From Breviolum minutum Mf 1.05b.01 (lineage: Eukaryota; Sar; Dinophyceae; Suessiales; Symbiodiniaceae), in the NCBI GenBank assembly GCA_000507305.1, contig DF239092.1, positions 50,419 to 114,418 on the forward strand: 64,000 bases of DNA. The letters run 5' to 3'. The position numbers and the translations under genes are program-made. This document shows positions 47,302 to 60,540 of this stretch, piece after piece. Position 1 is the first letter of the stretch. Every line of letters starts with the position of its first letter. The notes under the pieces were generated by a model. The model worked only from the letters and a program-made list of their open reading frames with translations. It was not told the origin of the DNA and made no database searches.

Positions 47302-50047
47302 TGTTTCGGCGCACACAGGATCGTGGTCCGAAACATTGTGCGGGGGGCTCAGCACCTGCACAACCGGACAAGAGATGCTCCGTTCAAAATGGATGAGGAT
47401 GCCCCTTAAAAAAAAAGCAAAGCACCGTTCAAGTTGGCAATGGGAAGTGTGCCAAATGATCAAAAAACACCCCTAGAGGCCCTAGAGATGGAACTTTAAA
47501 AATTGAGAATTGGATAAAAATACAATGAAATGGAATTCTCCAACTTGTCAGCGGAGCTTCATGTGTTGCTAACCCCCAGCGCCTGCGACTGCTGTAAGGA
47601 CCCATACTTCAAGGGCCTCGTTGCATTTTGAAATTGAAGCACGAGACACGGGGCCCGGGTGGTTACCTGCCACCCAATACCCCAAGTATCCAGTAGAACC
47701 AATTGAAACTGACAATCTCGGAGCTTTTCAATGGTCTTGGTGGCAGCTTCGTCAAACTCAAGGTTTTTGTTCACCATTCTATACAGTCGAATTTTTCTGC
47801 GGCAAACATTTCGTTAAGGTTAACGGGCAAAGTCATCCAGTTTGAAATAACTGAAACAACCCCGGGAGGTCATTGCTTTCTCTGGTCCCGAGCTCTGCGT
47901 GATCGCTGCTGTACAGCACGCGGTCTGTCCAAGCCTCGGGTGAAGACACAAAAACGTTGCAAATGGCTGAGTTGTAATTATCTAGCATTATCAATACAAA
48001 ATCAATATAAATGTTAAGTTGACAACATCATCCAACTAAAAACTTGCAACTGATTGATCTGCATACTTTGCACTGACAATCACTTCAAAATTCCAAATAC
48101 ATGTGTGGGGTTGTGCAGTGGCTTACGGTTTACTACACCATACAACTGGTGAGGTAGAAATTGACATCTGAGGAGGACTCTGGAACTCTCTTCTTGCTGT
48201 AGCCAGGCCCAGGCCTGCATCATTGGTCAAAGCCAGGTACTCTGAAAAAACCCGAGGAGGAGGAAAAGTCTATTCAAAATCGCTTCGTTCCTCTGCAGGT
48301 CTCCTCATGATAGCAAAATAGACATTCGTCCGTTGTCAGCAACATTAACTGAAGGAGGAAATCTGAGAGGTTCTGAATCCTCCAACCTGTTTTTGCTCCA
48401 AGTTTTCGATTGTTTTTGGGCACCAACTCCACAACTTCCCCTTGAAAGACTTATACCAGCATAGACCACCCCAAACAGTTCAAACCTTTTTTACTGGATG
48501 TTTCTTCGGTGCCCTGCCCAATGTGCCGTGGTTGTATGCACAAGGCCAAGCCATTGCGTGCAACCAAATGTGCGCAAGCAGATGTGCACAGCGTATTCTT
48601 AATGAGGAACCCCTACAAATAAACCTGTTTGAGGAACAAAATAAAATCATGCACAAAGCCCTTTTAGCACCCTTTCCATTCAGAACTCCCATTCCATCAC
48701 CATTACTCAACTCACCACCCGCTTTTTGCTGGGTATTCCCAACACAGCTAACTTGAAGGTAGGCGGGAACGGTGGCCCCTGCGATCCACTCACGAAAGGT
48801 TCCTGCCTCGGCGATAGAGTCACTGTTTTTGGATGGCTTTTGACTATCATTTCTGTAACATCAATCATGATTTGCTCCCATCTTGAGCCATTAACATACG
48901 TAGCCTCTCCGTCTATTTTTTGGAAAAACAAAACTCTCACCAACCAATAGATTCGCACACAACAGACTTCACCATGATGCCAGAAATGGACAATGCCGTT
49001 TCTTGATTCAATGACATGGAACCATGTTGGGCCACTACCCAGCACAGCAAAAGTTATCACCTTTTCAACCTTGCTAACAGCTTCCTGATACATCCCGTTC
49101 CTGGCCACCCTGGGAAAACACACCACTGCGACAAGAACTGCTCCTCTGGACCCTGCATCTGAGATAGGTACGGTGAAAAAAGTTCAAGGTGGGGAGACTG
49201 AAATTAAAAGCTTTTCAACTTTATCTGGTTGGTGGTTTCAACCCATCTGAAAAATATTAGTCAAATTGGAAATCTTCCACCAGCTAAATATATCATGCAT
49301 AGTATTCAACTGTTTTTCAAACGGTTTTCTAACTGTCGAGTTTGATGGGCAGAATTCTGAAACTGCGAGGAAGATGATGTAAATCCGTGGAAACTAAGTA
49401 TTAAGAAACTCAGTTTCAAAGGTTCGAAACAACGGGTTTCCGACTGTCAAAACTGTAAAACGTAATATATTATAGTAGCGGGGTGATGACCAGAACAAGT
49501 GATATCTCATGCTTGTGATGAGTCCACTTGCATGAATGTGATATCAAAACCCAATTCTATTCCTAGAAACATCTAGAAACATCTAGAAGCCATTGAACCC
49601 AACAAGCCACAAATGCAGCCTAAAAACTGGAAGCCCAGTCCCAAAGGAATAGAAAACGCACCACCAAGTTCAAGAAAACTCTGATTTTCATAGTCAAGAA
49701 ACTGAAGTCCCCCACCAACACTCTCCCGGCAGTTTCACGTGACTGGGCTCCCCTCACATTCAGATGCCGGACCTTGTGCTCTCGCAAGGACGGTTGTGGT
49801 TCTGGACCCAACTCCTGGTCACCATAAAGCGGTAGTGAAAACTTTCATAAAAATTCTACCCCCCCCCCCCTTTTCTTCAATAGGAAAGAAGATTTCAAAA
49901 TGGTACTGTCGATGAACAAAATCCCTCCAACAGCTGATGTCAGTTGAATATTGAATATCGATTCATTCATTCCAAAGTGGCTTCATCTCGACACCTGGCA
50001 CAGTTGATCAAGGCTCCACAGTTGTCGGTAGCCATTCTCTTTAGCAC
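47302..50047 (-). CDS. Inositol-polyphosphate 5-phosphatase-type domain, C-terminal half
   Basis: Four exons carry ordered family motifs. 49995-50047: LWSLDQLCQ (family: LL..DQL). 48719-48802: GPPFPPTFK ending in SKKR (family: EGPI.FPPTYK ... KKR). 47934 leftward: AWTDRVLYSSD (family: PAWTDRVLY; the Pro is absent). About 47302-47340: VSDHDPVCAE (family: SDHKPV). The first three join in phase across GT-AG introns. Such enzymes remove the 5-phosphate from inositol phosphates or phosphoinositides at membranes. The SDH motif provides catalytic Asp and His. A block between (TKTIEKLRDCQFQLVLLD, 47.7 kb) may be another exon. The N-terminal half (WN, LQE, GDLN motifs) was not found directly upstream; matching N-terminal motifs lie at 60.6-61.3 kb, beyond another gene. 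Confidence 0.7.
49228..49280. repeat. Dispersed repeat family, copy B
   Basis: GTTGGTGGTTTCAACCCATC through AATCTTCCAC matches 9672-9727 over about 50 bp with a 3-bp gap and several substitutions. It lies between two 5-phosphatase exons, inside an intron. Confidence 0.65.
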
Positions 50048-50059
50048 CTCAAAGGATGG

Positions 50060-52400
50060 GTCCCGGCAAAAGAATCATCCACCATTAAAGATTCCCGAAA
50101 GTGGGCAAGAACTAGGAAGTAGAAACTTCACATATTCAAGGGTGCGACCATCCCCAAAGCTCCCAAAGCTCAACAACATACACTAAAGTATGGTACCTGT
50201 GATGTTCGAGGAGAGGTGAATAAACCTTGCATTTTCATTGTCAAAAATCTGGGCCACCATGCTGATAGTCTTGGTTGCATAGCTTCCAAAATCCTTCCAA
50301 AGAACGGCTAAAGCTCATTGAATCGAACTCTGCCGCAGGATTTGAGAAACCATCCGTAGACATCAGCACCATCCAATTGTGTACAGCATATCAACATGAC
50401 ATTGCAATTGTACTCCGATCAGCAGTTCAACGTAAATTCTCTGGTCTCCTCATTGATGTCATGCTTCTGCACCAATCTCATGTTGGTGTCCTGTCAAAGC
50501 GACCAGCAGAAGATCATCAAAAACTTCCACCACACATCCAAGTCGCTTGGAAACTGCCATCAGCGGTCCCCCAACAGGAAAATTGCACGATGGGCAGACA
50601 CAGGATAAACCTCAGTGAATAGGTGATATCCTCAATACCTTTTCCGCTTCAAAATGCCATGCAAACTTCCAAAGTGAGCTTCCAAACTCAGCATAGCTCC
50701 AAAATTGCTACTGATTTTCTCATAGGAAACATGCTGTGAGATCTATGATCCCTGGTAGTTTTGATCCCGAAACTCTAACCCAAGACACCGCAGTTGCCGT
50801 AAGGCTCAGACCATCTGGTTCACATGGGACTTGAATTTGATCTGCAAAAAAAGGCCAGTTTTATCGGATGGCATGCTAAAATACCTCAAAACCAATTTTG
50901 TTTCTTGCAAAAAACTGACTCTTAAGCCCTCTTTACCAGACATCTTTCCAAAACACTCTGACACAAATCACCAGGTCGTACCTCAGTCCAGCATTGTTCC
51001 AGTTGACGCAACCGCTGCCGATGATCGCGTTCGGTGGTCCTACCACACTCGGCGCAGTGTTGGAGTCGTTTTTCTTTTTGAAAAAAATAGTAAAGTTTAC
51101 AATCTCCAGTGACAACAAGAAACAACCCACATCCCAAACCTCGCGGATTTTGAGGTAGTCGCTGCCAAATGGCAATTGAGGAAGCAAAAGCTACGATCCT
51201 CGTGGTGCTCCCAAGTTCACAAGGCAAAGAGCTTTTCAGTGAAGATACCAGACCGGTAAACAATGTAGATCTGAATGCTTAAGCTTCAGCTCTCCAAGTA
51301 GGAATTGTTAGTCTTCTATGGTACTATATGTATCTGTTGTTATACTATTGTCATGGCTACTCTATATACCATAACGTCACCAAATGTTCAAACTTCAATC
51401 CACACCTGCCCTGCCTCCATTCCCAACCTTTTCCACCAAGCTGCCCAGAGAACGAAGCGACAAGCAACAGCACCCTTTGCCCCTGAGTCAAAAAAACAGG
51501 CGCGAAATGATGCGATCAAGGTGAAGGTGAAACATAAGACCCGCCCTTGGGACGGCAGCACCATCAACTTTCCTACTCATGGTGTATCACTTTCAAAATA
51601 CACAATTTTTAACGAAAACGCTAATTTGCACGCAAGTTGGAGGAGTTGGGAAAGAAACATGTGCAATTTGTAAGGTTCAATCATCAATCTTAAGTCAGTC
51701 AAAAATGCATCCGAACTGTTGATCCTAGTCCCCAACCTGACTTGATCCTGGGATCCATGGGCTTTTCGGCCATGCCTTGGACTGGCACAGACCCACACTG
51801 TGACAATGTTGACTTACGACATATATTGAGTTTCTGGGTCCCAAAATTCTATTTTAGGTGGATTCCTGATTCCGTTGCCTTATCAACTATCTAGTTTTTT
51901 GGGGGGGCATAGATATTCATGGGGGGTGTATAGTTTGATAAATTCATACCAGTCAAATTGGTCACTCAACAAAATTGGGAAAATAATGGAAAGGTTGATG
52001 TGGAGGTCAGTATTCACCTGTTTATCTTGAAATGCTATGACACCTCAACCCAAAGACAGGGAAGACACCCAGAGTTTCATGGCTCGAAAATTGCATGGAC
52101 AACCACCTTGCAACTGATGTCCTGAGGCAAAGACCGAAGTCGCGAATGTGCTTCAGCAGGTATGCTGGACAAAAGACACACAACCTCAACCGGAATCGGT
52201 AAAAAAGAACACGTTTAATGGCACAGGCCTTTTTGTTTGGACCCTAAAAAGGTGTCCCATGATGTGAAAACCTTATTGAAAAATGTTGTACTTACATAGC
52301 CTTGGATGAATTTTGAGCCAGTTCGCCAGATCGAAATTCTTATATCTGAGGCTTCAAGCAACAGGCCAAACAAGTAGACAGGCTGCCCGTATAAGACGTA
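50060..52400 (-). CDS. Weak exon-like blocks, unassigned
   Basis: Several minus-strand blocks are open and protein-like: ISMVAQIFDNENARFIHLSS (50.22-50.27 kb), NMRLVQKHDINEETREFTLN (50.4-50.48 kb), RQRLRQLEQCWTEVRPGD (51.0 kb), SLRSLGSLVEKVGNGG (51.4 kb) and AEAHSRLRSLPQDISCKVVV (52.1 kb). They could hold the missing middle of the 5-phosphatase, but no GNKGG or GDLNYR motif was seen. Confidence 0.25.
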
Positions 52401-52474
52401 GGCCTCAGAGAAGAACCCTTGGAAGCAGGGTTAAAACAGCCAACTCTATTGATCTTGATACCTCGAATTTCTAG

Positions 52475-52662
52475 CCAACAGCTCTTGCAACATTCATCAT
52501 GGACTTCATTGAAGTCAGCATGTGGTGTAGGGATTCTCCATCTCGTTTGGTAAGAGAATCCACTATATTTTCTGCCAGCTCGATAGTATCACGCAAAGTT
52601 CCCCTTCTACTTATTGGTCCATCTTCATTCTGACTTCTGATCAGGTCTAAAAGTGGGAGTTC
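52475..52662 (-). CDS. Strong orphan exon, alpha-helical, unknown protein
   Basis: This minus-strand exon of about 62 residues starts after a GAG acceptor: ELPLLDLIRSQNEDG, then RDTIELAENIVDSLTKRDGE, then SLHHMLTSMKSMMNVARAVG. It ends at a GCTAG, a possible GC donor. The helix pattern is strong. No family was recognised. It may belong to the gene whose other pieces are at 50-52 kb. Confidence 0.5.
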
Positions 52663-52977
52663 CTCACTCCCCAGTTTTGACGTGTACTGGTGCTGTCAAT
52701 TTCCTAAAACGATACCGGGATTGCTACCAACTCACCTACTATCCACTGGGCCAAGTAGGAAGTCATCCCCCCCTTCTAAACTCACCCAACTATGCCGCCG
52801 GAAGGCTCTATGATCCACTGAGCCTGGGTCAGATTCGACTGATTGGTTTATAGGAAGCATCATGTTTTTGGCCTTTGATTTTGTATAATCGCATGCAAAA
52901 AAAGGCAATGTAGGGAAAGCCTACCATTGAATCGACATGCTCTCCAGTGAACGAAGTAATGAGTGATTTATTTTAGG

Positions 52978-53045
52978 CTGGCTAGCTCAGTGCAATAGCT
53001 AAGTGATGACCGTTTGCTCATGACAGGACTGAGACCCCACACAAA
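52978..53045 (+). other. tRNA-like stretch (possible SINE head)
   Basis: GGCTGGCTAGCTCAGTGCAA resembles a tRNA D arm with its A box, TTGCTCATGAC could be a CAT anticodon loop and GGACTGAGACC sits where a B box would be, but with four mismatches to GGTTCGANTCC. The stems do not all pair. If real, it would be a decayed tRNA-derived SINE head rather than a working tRNA. Confidence 0.2.
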
Positions 53046-53059
53046 AGCTTTTGCCTGCT

Positions 53060-54340
53060 GGCCCGGGCGGTCGGGAATTCAATCCACCTGGCCGAGCCCG
53101 TTGGAACAAAGTTGTGGTTTCAACCCACGAAAAGATGCTGCGGGTTTTTGTAGGGCCTCGTTATTGTTCGATGATAGTGAACAATGGGGATCACCAAACC
53201 CTGCAACAACTACTTGGGTTGGAACTCTCAAGACTTCCCAACTTGGGCAAACGGCAGTGGGTTGAGTGTTGAAGTTTTGGTGAATTTCATTGGACCATTG
53301 GACGAGAGAGCCATAAAACCTAAAAAGTACTCCCTCCGTCACTCTGAGAGGTCCAACATGGACCAAAATCAAATACAAGTAGATCTTTCTCAAATCAGGA
53401 TCCAATCCGATCCCCGGATTGTTCCATAGGATCCCACCACGACGCACCTAATAGAACTTCAACCCACTGGGCAACGGTCTCCGGCCAGCCGTAGAAGGTT
53501 TGGTTCTTTCCTTGAGAGATGATCCACCACAGGTCACAAAACAATATAATTGCCGCCTATTATTGTCAATTGAACAAGTCTCCAAAAGACTGCAAAAGTG
53601 ATCAAAAGTGGTTGGTTTAAGCCTCATCCATATACTTTTCCTCTTGGAATCGTGATGATCGTGATGTAAATGCAGGACTTCCTGTGAATTAAAGCACCCA
53701 AGTTCATCAGCTTCAGATCTCCGGCACACTCGAAACTTCAACCCATCCATGACTATTACTTTCTACATCTCAAAAAACATATTGTCACTCAAATGACCAA
53801 ACAAAACAAACAAGGCAATCAACAGACCACAAACAAGCACAACCAACGGAACCAACACAGTCAACACAACCATCATCCATCATTGGATGCTCGCTGCAAA
53901 ACACATGTGTGTTAAATTTCATAGCCAAGAGTCTAGATTCATTGAAGCTGCTGGTACCCTTCATCGCGTTGGAGGGCGTCAGACTGATGATTTCCTGTCA
54001 CCATCATGTCGCAAGATCCATTGGAATTACCGCCTTTTCGTGGTGGGAGGTGGTGTAAAAAAAGTGCCTAAACTATTCTGTGCACCCTGGACACACTTTC
54101 CTGGATGCATGTATCAAGCTACAAAATGTGGAACTATCCAGGCGTTCTACCCACACGCACATCCAACCCCTGAAAATCTCAATTTTTTTCCCGTGCGTGG
54201 TTCTGGCTGAAAGAAAGAAGAGAAATCCACTGAGGAGCTTGTCCAGGAAGAGGTCATCTGAGCCAGCTTCGATCTGAGTTCTGCTTGGGATGGTGTCTTT
54301 CCTCTCAGTCTGCTGGAGTACTCACAGAGTTCTGTTGGGC
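53060..54340 (-). other. Region with ambiguous exon-like frames
   Basis: Minus-strand frames at 53.1-53.2, 53.7 (FRVCRRSEADELGCF) and 54.18-54.35 kb (SQAELRSKLAQMTSS in one frame, SRTQIEAGSDDLFLDKLL in another) are open, but two frames compete and no family matches. The 3' UTR of the hydrolase gene should lie just left of 54540. Confidence 0.25.
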
Positions 54341-54367
54341 TCATACCTTGGTTGGCCATCTATAAAG

Positions 54368-54392
54368 ATGGCCTGCACCTCTTGCAGGCCAT
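54368..54392. repeat. Short perfect hairpin
   Basis: ATGGCCTGC (54368-54376) and GCAGGCCAT (54384-54392) pair perfectly around a 7-nt loop, about 150 bp past the hydrolase stop codon. It could form in the 3' UTR of that transcript. Confidence 0.7.
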
Positions 54393-54539
54393 AGGCATCT
54401 CGGCATCTGTGATAGGAAGACCACATTGTACTCCTCCTCACTTCATAGAAGAAGATATGAGGAGGCCTTAGCCTCAGCCCTTCCCAGAATCCCATCATTC
54501 AACGCAGTGACAAGCTCAAGGCTCTCGAGCCCGCCACCA

Positions 54540-57500
54540 TCAGCTTCTCTTACCGAGGCCCCCTTCACCAGGGGTGACGGTGGCCGACAGATTCTGTACA
54601 AATTTCAAGATAAGATCATTAACAACCTCAGAAGTGTGGCGGCGGTTAACCCCCTCCAGGCAAGTCATCACGAGAACAGCAATGTTGGCAACTCTCACTA
54701 AAAGAAAGGTGAGTGAGTGGTGGTGCAAATAGCCGGCCAGAATGGATGAAAAAATCCAAAATCAAAAAGCCGAATTTCAATTCTCAAAAATAAACCTGCC
54801 CACCTTCAACCCTTGCATCCGGGCCACTTCAGGAGATTCGTCGTGTGGGCAGTGGCCAACATTCGGAAACCTGATTTTCTGGCGAATCCCACAGGAAAAT
54901 TCACAACGCCGTCACCGGTAGCCCAAGGGGCACCTCGTTGCATGTGTGGCAGTATTCAAGATCCAGCAACCCTACCCCAAATCTTCTGTTTTTGGTACGT
55001 TCACAGTCAACACCTTGTCCCTTTCAAGATTCAAGTCAAGCAGCTCCACCAACTTCTTCACGACTTCGAACTCTTCCAGGCCCATGACGCGTGGCAAAGG
55101 CGTCCAGGGATCTCTTTGCCCCCAGCACACCTCGGACCGAAAATCTGAAGATTCGGTGAAGACGATCATGAAATACCAGCATGAAATAGAAGGCTCAATT
55201 TGATAGGTTTCATGGAAGAACTTTGAAATGGGAATCATGGAAATATTGATCTCAGTTTCGGTTGCCAAACTTGACATCTGCCTAAGGTTCAGACCCATAC
55301 GGGCGCCATCAACCTGTCATCCTGGCAGCAAAAAAAGTTCCACATGCCGAAACGAGGCCGCAAATTAAATTGAGGGATGTGATGGGATGCTACACGCACA
55401 TAGAATTCTTGAATGGGCTCTGTTGCTAAGTCCAACTACTACTTGAGATGCTTCTAGTATTCTCCAGACCATTACAAGTGGGCAAACACTCACCAAGCAG
55501 AAAAAACAGTGCAAGTATAGCGTCGGAAAGTTTGATACATGTATCATCATGTAACTGTCCAGATTGACAACTCAGGTCTAATTTGCATCTTGTCGTACAT
55601 TGTCATATCGTAGTCACCCAAATCTTCACCTCAAGAAGCTGTTCCAACAGGGGCCCTGTGGAGTAAGACAAGATGTCCTCAGGATGAACGAGCGAACAAA
55701 AAACGAGGTTCAAAAAGTATGACCGGTTTGCGTGTCATGTCAGAATAAAAACATTATATATCATTGCATAATATTACGAATTTGATACCAACATGGATGT
55801 TTGCTTGTGCATCTTGCACAGAAGCAAGATCCATGTACAGTATGTGACATGAAACTGAGCGTGTTTTGGTAGGAGTGCATTCTGACAAAGAACCTTTTTA
55901 TTGACTTCAAAAAATCATGGTCGACGGCGACGGTTACTCCTGGAGGTGTGTAAACAATAGCCATAATCCCAAAAACCAACTCATCCCAACGACGTTTCCC
56001 CTTTGTGTTGCCAGGTCTCCAAGGTGGATTCCAAGGCACCCTCCATGAGTAATGGTGCACGCAGCACTTCGACCAACTCGGGGGTCACCTGAAACAGATG
56101 GTGGAAAAAATGGCCCTGTCGTTTTTTTATGAAATCAATGGTTGCAAAGGGGTGTTTCTTTTTTGCTATACAGATTATGTACAGACTATATACTGTATGT
56201 GTATATTATATCTATATATATATGTCAATGTATATTCGTAGTATGTATATATGGGACATCATTCTATTGTTACGCCCATCTCTCTCTGGTAATGCCGTGC
56301 CACACCCAGTAGTAATACCAGAGATGGCACTAGTACTAGTTCTTTGTGGGGGGACCATACCATGGGGGGAACCGGGAAATTGGAGAGTGCACGCGTATGT
56401 TATCTATACAGTAGATAGGATAGCATAATAATATTTTAGCTATGATTCTGATATTTGTTTGTGCATCATGCACGTATACAAATACATTTTTGGACACATA
56501 CATAAAAATAAAGTTGCGAAATCGAACACCTTTCCAATCTTCCTGCAATGGCCCAATTGCAAACGGGTACACCTGCGAGGTGTTGTAGTAAGGTTCCTTC
56601 AGGATCTCCATGACAGAACTTTCAGTTTTCAGCGCATCATATAGCAGCTTCCCCACCTCACTGCGTAAGGAATCCCCCCACTAGGTTGGATGTGATGAAT
56701 GTAGCAGGCACCAGGGGGGTATCTTGCAACTTGTAGTACAAGCCTTCTGATATCATATTCTCTCAGTTCTGAGCCCAAATCCTTATCTTCCCTCTGCTTT
56801 AGGCTGCAACCGTGAGGGAGGAGTGGTCATGAAGTGTGTATCCAACTTATGTGTCAATGATTGAAGTACCTGTTCAGAATTGTTGGTCATGTTGAAATTT
56901 CAGAAAGGAATCCTTACTATTTATCTAAACGATAGAAAACCCCAAGTCACGGGGCCGTGATCTCCCCACCGAGAAAGGGTCTCCTTCTGGGTCATCTTTC
57001 TGAAACTGGAGAGCCATGCTCAAAAAATTGACCTGAGCTATATATATATATATATACATTCTGCAAATCTGATGTTTCGTTTTATTCTAAGGTGCCCAAC
57101 TGACTCACAAAAATTCATCTTCCTCCCTTCCTCCATCAGCCAGGCCACAAAAGTTTCTCGCAACAAACGCTGTACACCAGAGATCAGCGGTCTAACAGCC
57201 AGAAGTTGATGACGGTTGAACTCTCAACAAGACATTGTCGTAGCTAAGAGATTGGAGGATCTACCTACAGAACTGTCAAAGAAACTCCGGGGAAGGAAGA
57301 CCACATGTCAAACCGCAGACTTGAGAGTTGCTTAGTGGTGACCCATTGTAGACTTGGAGTGTTCCCAAGAAAATGCTGGGCTGTGCCGTTTTTGTCTGTC
57401 CCCGCAATCGTTTGAACCTGTGCTTTTGGGGTGCACACCACCCACACTGAATTAATCTGTTCCCCCTCGCCTAGCAAACGGTGGAGCCTGCAGCGGCGAC

Positions 57501-60015
57501 CATAAGATGTACAATGTACAGCATCAAAACCATTCATGTGTTCAACTCAGTGGATGTATATAGTAGCATGAGGATTAGCAGCATAGCCTCACGATGATGA
57601 CAATGACGATGACTATGACGGTGACGATGACGATGAGAATGAGGAGCATGACGACTCTGACCGGGATGCGAATGGTGTGGAAATCAGCAGGTGGACTGAT
57701 GTTTTTTAGTTCAATGGAAAACCACTACACTACCCGCCCTTGCCCTCTGATTTACGATGTTTGACAGCCTCTTTGAAGAAAGCATAGTTGTCTCCATCAA
57801 ACGCTAACATGTGCCCTGTACCCCTGGCCTCGGCCACATGTTCTTGTCGAAATCGTGGATTGACCAGCAACAAGCCTTGAATTTGCTCTGGCCGATCAAT
57901 CGCAGCTTGTAGACCTTTCGTTGGGCAGTGGTGTGATTACATCTTGGCGCAGAATGAGTCCCTAATCAACCCATTCTGTGGATATCACAACAGCTGCTGC
58001 CCTAACAACACTGTTGCCAAGCTGCTTACAAGCGAGCCAAGAGAATTTCCAATCCTAAGGCTATCAAACCCACAGGACTGAAGGGAGGACCAGAACAACC
58101 AACTGATCCTCTGGAGCAACAGAAACTTCGTGATTGGTTTATTCGGTTTTCGGACCTCCGAAAAAGTGATAGTTACACAGTAGATGATCCTGACAGGTTG
58201 ATGGCACAAGCTTCATTAAGGTACTTTAATTGTTCCAGAAAAATGGTCAAGTCTTTTCTGCTGCAAGAACTACAATAATATCCAGCGGCTATCGTTTCTT
58301 TCAACATCCACTGCACGGTCAACCATCCACAGTCACTGCAGTCATCTTTGATGCCAAGGTTCAAAATCACCTCTGACTGGATCATTTCTTCAATAAAGTC
58401 CGTGACTTGCTCGCTCCACGTGAAAATATTGTACCTACAAATCCCCCCGTCCCAGAATCCACAGGTTTGATGAAGATGGGAACTACCCCAGGGGTACGAG
58501 AAAAACCCTGAGCTTCGAACACTGAACCCAAAGGATGTCCTTGAGGAACCTCAGAGGAGCTTGAAGTCATTCCCCCTTTTGGTCGGTTTCCATTCTCCAA
58601 TTCGCCTTTTCAGCACTTTTGTTGGTAGATTCATGTTGGCAGATATACAAATCATCCAATTTCGGCCCAGAGACGGAAACCTTCTTTCTGGAACCTGGGC
58701 AGGGGGTCGATCAAACCCTTGGTCAACAGGGTGAGCGGCTCCCACCGCTATGAATCACCCTCTCGGAAAAAAAACAAAAAAAACTGACACACAGGGGGAA
58801 AAAAAGAAAACAAGATCCCCCCGTTGTCTTGAGCCTCCTCCCAATACCAAATTGGTCTCAACATCACTCAAATCTCGCTTCGTCTCCCCATTGATGTTGC
58901 GAACTTCCTGGAGTTTTTCAAGATCCAGAGGCAACCTTTTTCGAATCATAGCATAGGCTCAAATTCGATGGGTGGTTCCCTTCCTGAAACTACGCCATGT
59001 GGACTTGTTTGAAAAATACATAAAAAATAGCATAAAAATTGGTTTCGTCATTTCTGCCGCTTCAATCTTCCCTCAAAACTTTTTTCACCCATCTTTAAAA
59101 AACCTGATCTTTTAAAAGTCCCTTGTCCTTTACACCGAATCCTTGTTGAAAGATTTTCCCAACATTTACTGTACTCGGCCGAGTCATCCGTCCTCAGAGG
59201 TAGGATCCAACTTGTCAGTGTAACCATTCCCCAAGAGATCCAAGGCATATACCCGAAGTCCCGCCTCGAGGGTTGAATGGGTTGAATGAGGTGACATAAC
59301 CATCATTAAATCGAAGAAAGCTGTCTGATATCCACTGGATGCTTGCATCTTCGCATAATCGTGAACATGTAACGCATCATGTTCATCAAGCAGCAATGGT
59401 AGAAAAACTCATTCCTTGCATTGGTCATGCACATCCAACCTGGCCTCTGCCAGGGGAGGCAGATTCTGTCGCCAATGGTCCGCCTTATTCATTGGAATAT
59501 TGTAAAGGTGAAGGATCTCTGAAAATAACTTCCACCTTGGAGCTTACATTAAGAATTTCTTTCTATTCCATATCTCTGCTGTTCCTCCCTCAACTCGTCT
59601 ACGATTTCTATTTACCTATCTATCATCTAGCTATTTGATCAGCTATTTTATCATTTTCATCCGGGTATCTCTTTATTGTTGCTTTCATTCATCCATCCTT
59701 ACATAATGCTTAATAATGTGAAGCAAACAAAATTTACCAACTTGGAAGTTCTGGTGAGGCATATCCACACGTTTTTTTCCCATCCAAATCTGTCCTTCAC
59801 CCACGTGATCTCGCCAGGCAAGAGGCATTCACCAGTAGACCATGGAGCATCAGGACACTTGGGCCAGTGTTCTTCTCCCCAAGGACTTGGTAACGGACCT
59901 GTTGGTGCATCAAATTTCACTGATGTGCGATAAAATGAATATCCCTTCCTTTCAATCTGGGACCAAACCTTGCCTGACAACCCCGCCATGTCCAAATCAG
60001 ATTGGGGATTCCAAC
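54540..60015 (-). CDS. Plastid-type alpha/beta hydrolase (CLD1/pheophytinase-like), 16 exons
   Basis: Exons: 59974-60015, 59827-59898, 59445-59483, 59193-59264, 58848-58907, 58521-58549, 58371-58434, 58026-58077, 57829-57914, 57134-57220, 56573-56656, 56020-56088, 55618-55677, 55033-55130, 54828-54870, 54540-54626. All phases match and the sum is 1044 nt. Motifs in order: WTWRGCQVRYQ, oxyanion LMLHG, DHWRQNLPPL, VYALDLLGNGYTDK, HPLGSVYNIFTWSEQ, nucleophile GNSLGS, QAAIDRPEQIQGLLLVN, VTPELVEVL, acid WGQRDPW, and the His in NVGHCPHDE. This order and the WRG start fit chlorophyll dephytylase and pheophytinase relatives, which cleave phytol from chlorophyll pigments in plastids. The substrate here is inferred. 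The start codon and a plastid leader lie upstream of 60015 and were not found. Donors are 6 GT, 5 GC and 4 GA. Confidence 0.9.
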
Positions 60016-60199
60016 CTCAGTGGTGACTGCTCCAACCTTAACGCTCGGCTTGGATGAAACTTTCACGGGGAAAGCTTCTGAGCACCATGCAGGATTCGTT
60101 GGAGGCACGTCAGGACGATGAATCAAGAACGTTGATGGCCACACCCAACAGACACCACACCTTACAAAGCACCCCAAGGCACGATCAGCTAGAAAAAAA

Positions 60200-60540
60200 A
60201 ACAACCACTCAAAGAGCAACTGACCTTCTGGCTGGTACCCCACAAAATCTTGCTACAGAATCTTGCTGTTTTCAACTTGGCCGCCGCACAACAACAGCAA
60301 AACTCGTCCCGCAGATCGGTCAAACCCCATGGCATACAACCAAGCATGGATCACTGTTGATCGGTCGGTGACTTTGAGAATTGCGACGACAACTATGGAA
60401 GCATAGACCCTTGAGGGGCAAACAACATAGCAAAAGGTTAAGAACTTCCAATCAATTCTGAGACAGTAGAGCTTCTGTCCATCAAGTAAACCACCAACTG
60501 TTGAAGTACCCCTGCTGTTTGATTCAACGAGACTTGAGGG
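60200..60540 (-). CDS. Two exon-like blocks near the EEP/hydrolase boundary
   Basis: Minus-strand blocks encode LNQTAGVLQQLVVYLMDRSS (60.45-60.53 kb) and STVIHAWLYAMGFDRSAGR with VLLLLCGGQ (60.25-60.37 kb). They could be the continuation of the EEP domain (which has a hydrophobic LLVF strand there) or the leader of the hydrolase gene. Confidence 0.35.

Noticed and set aside
52978-53045. A functional tRNA gene with CAT anticodon
   Set aside because: The B box has four mismatches and the acceptor and T stems do not pair; at most it is a decayed SINE head.
54360-54450. A GLQEV motif that could be the missing EEP signature of the 5-phosphatase
   Set aside because: The motif is encoded by the arm of a perfect hairpin (54368-54392), and no matching exon edges or flanking EEP residues support it.
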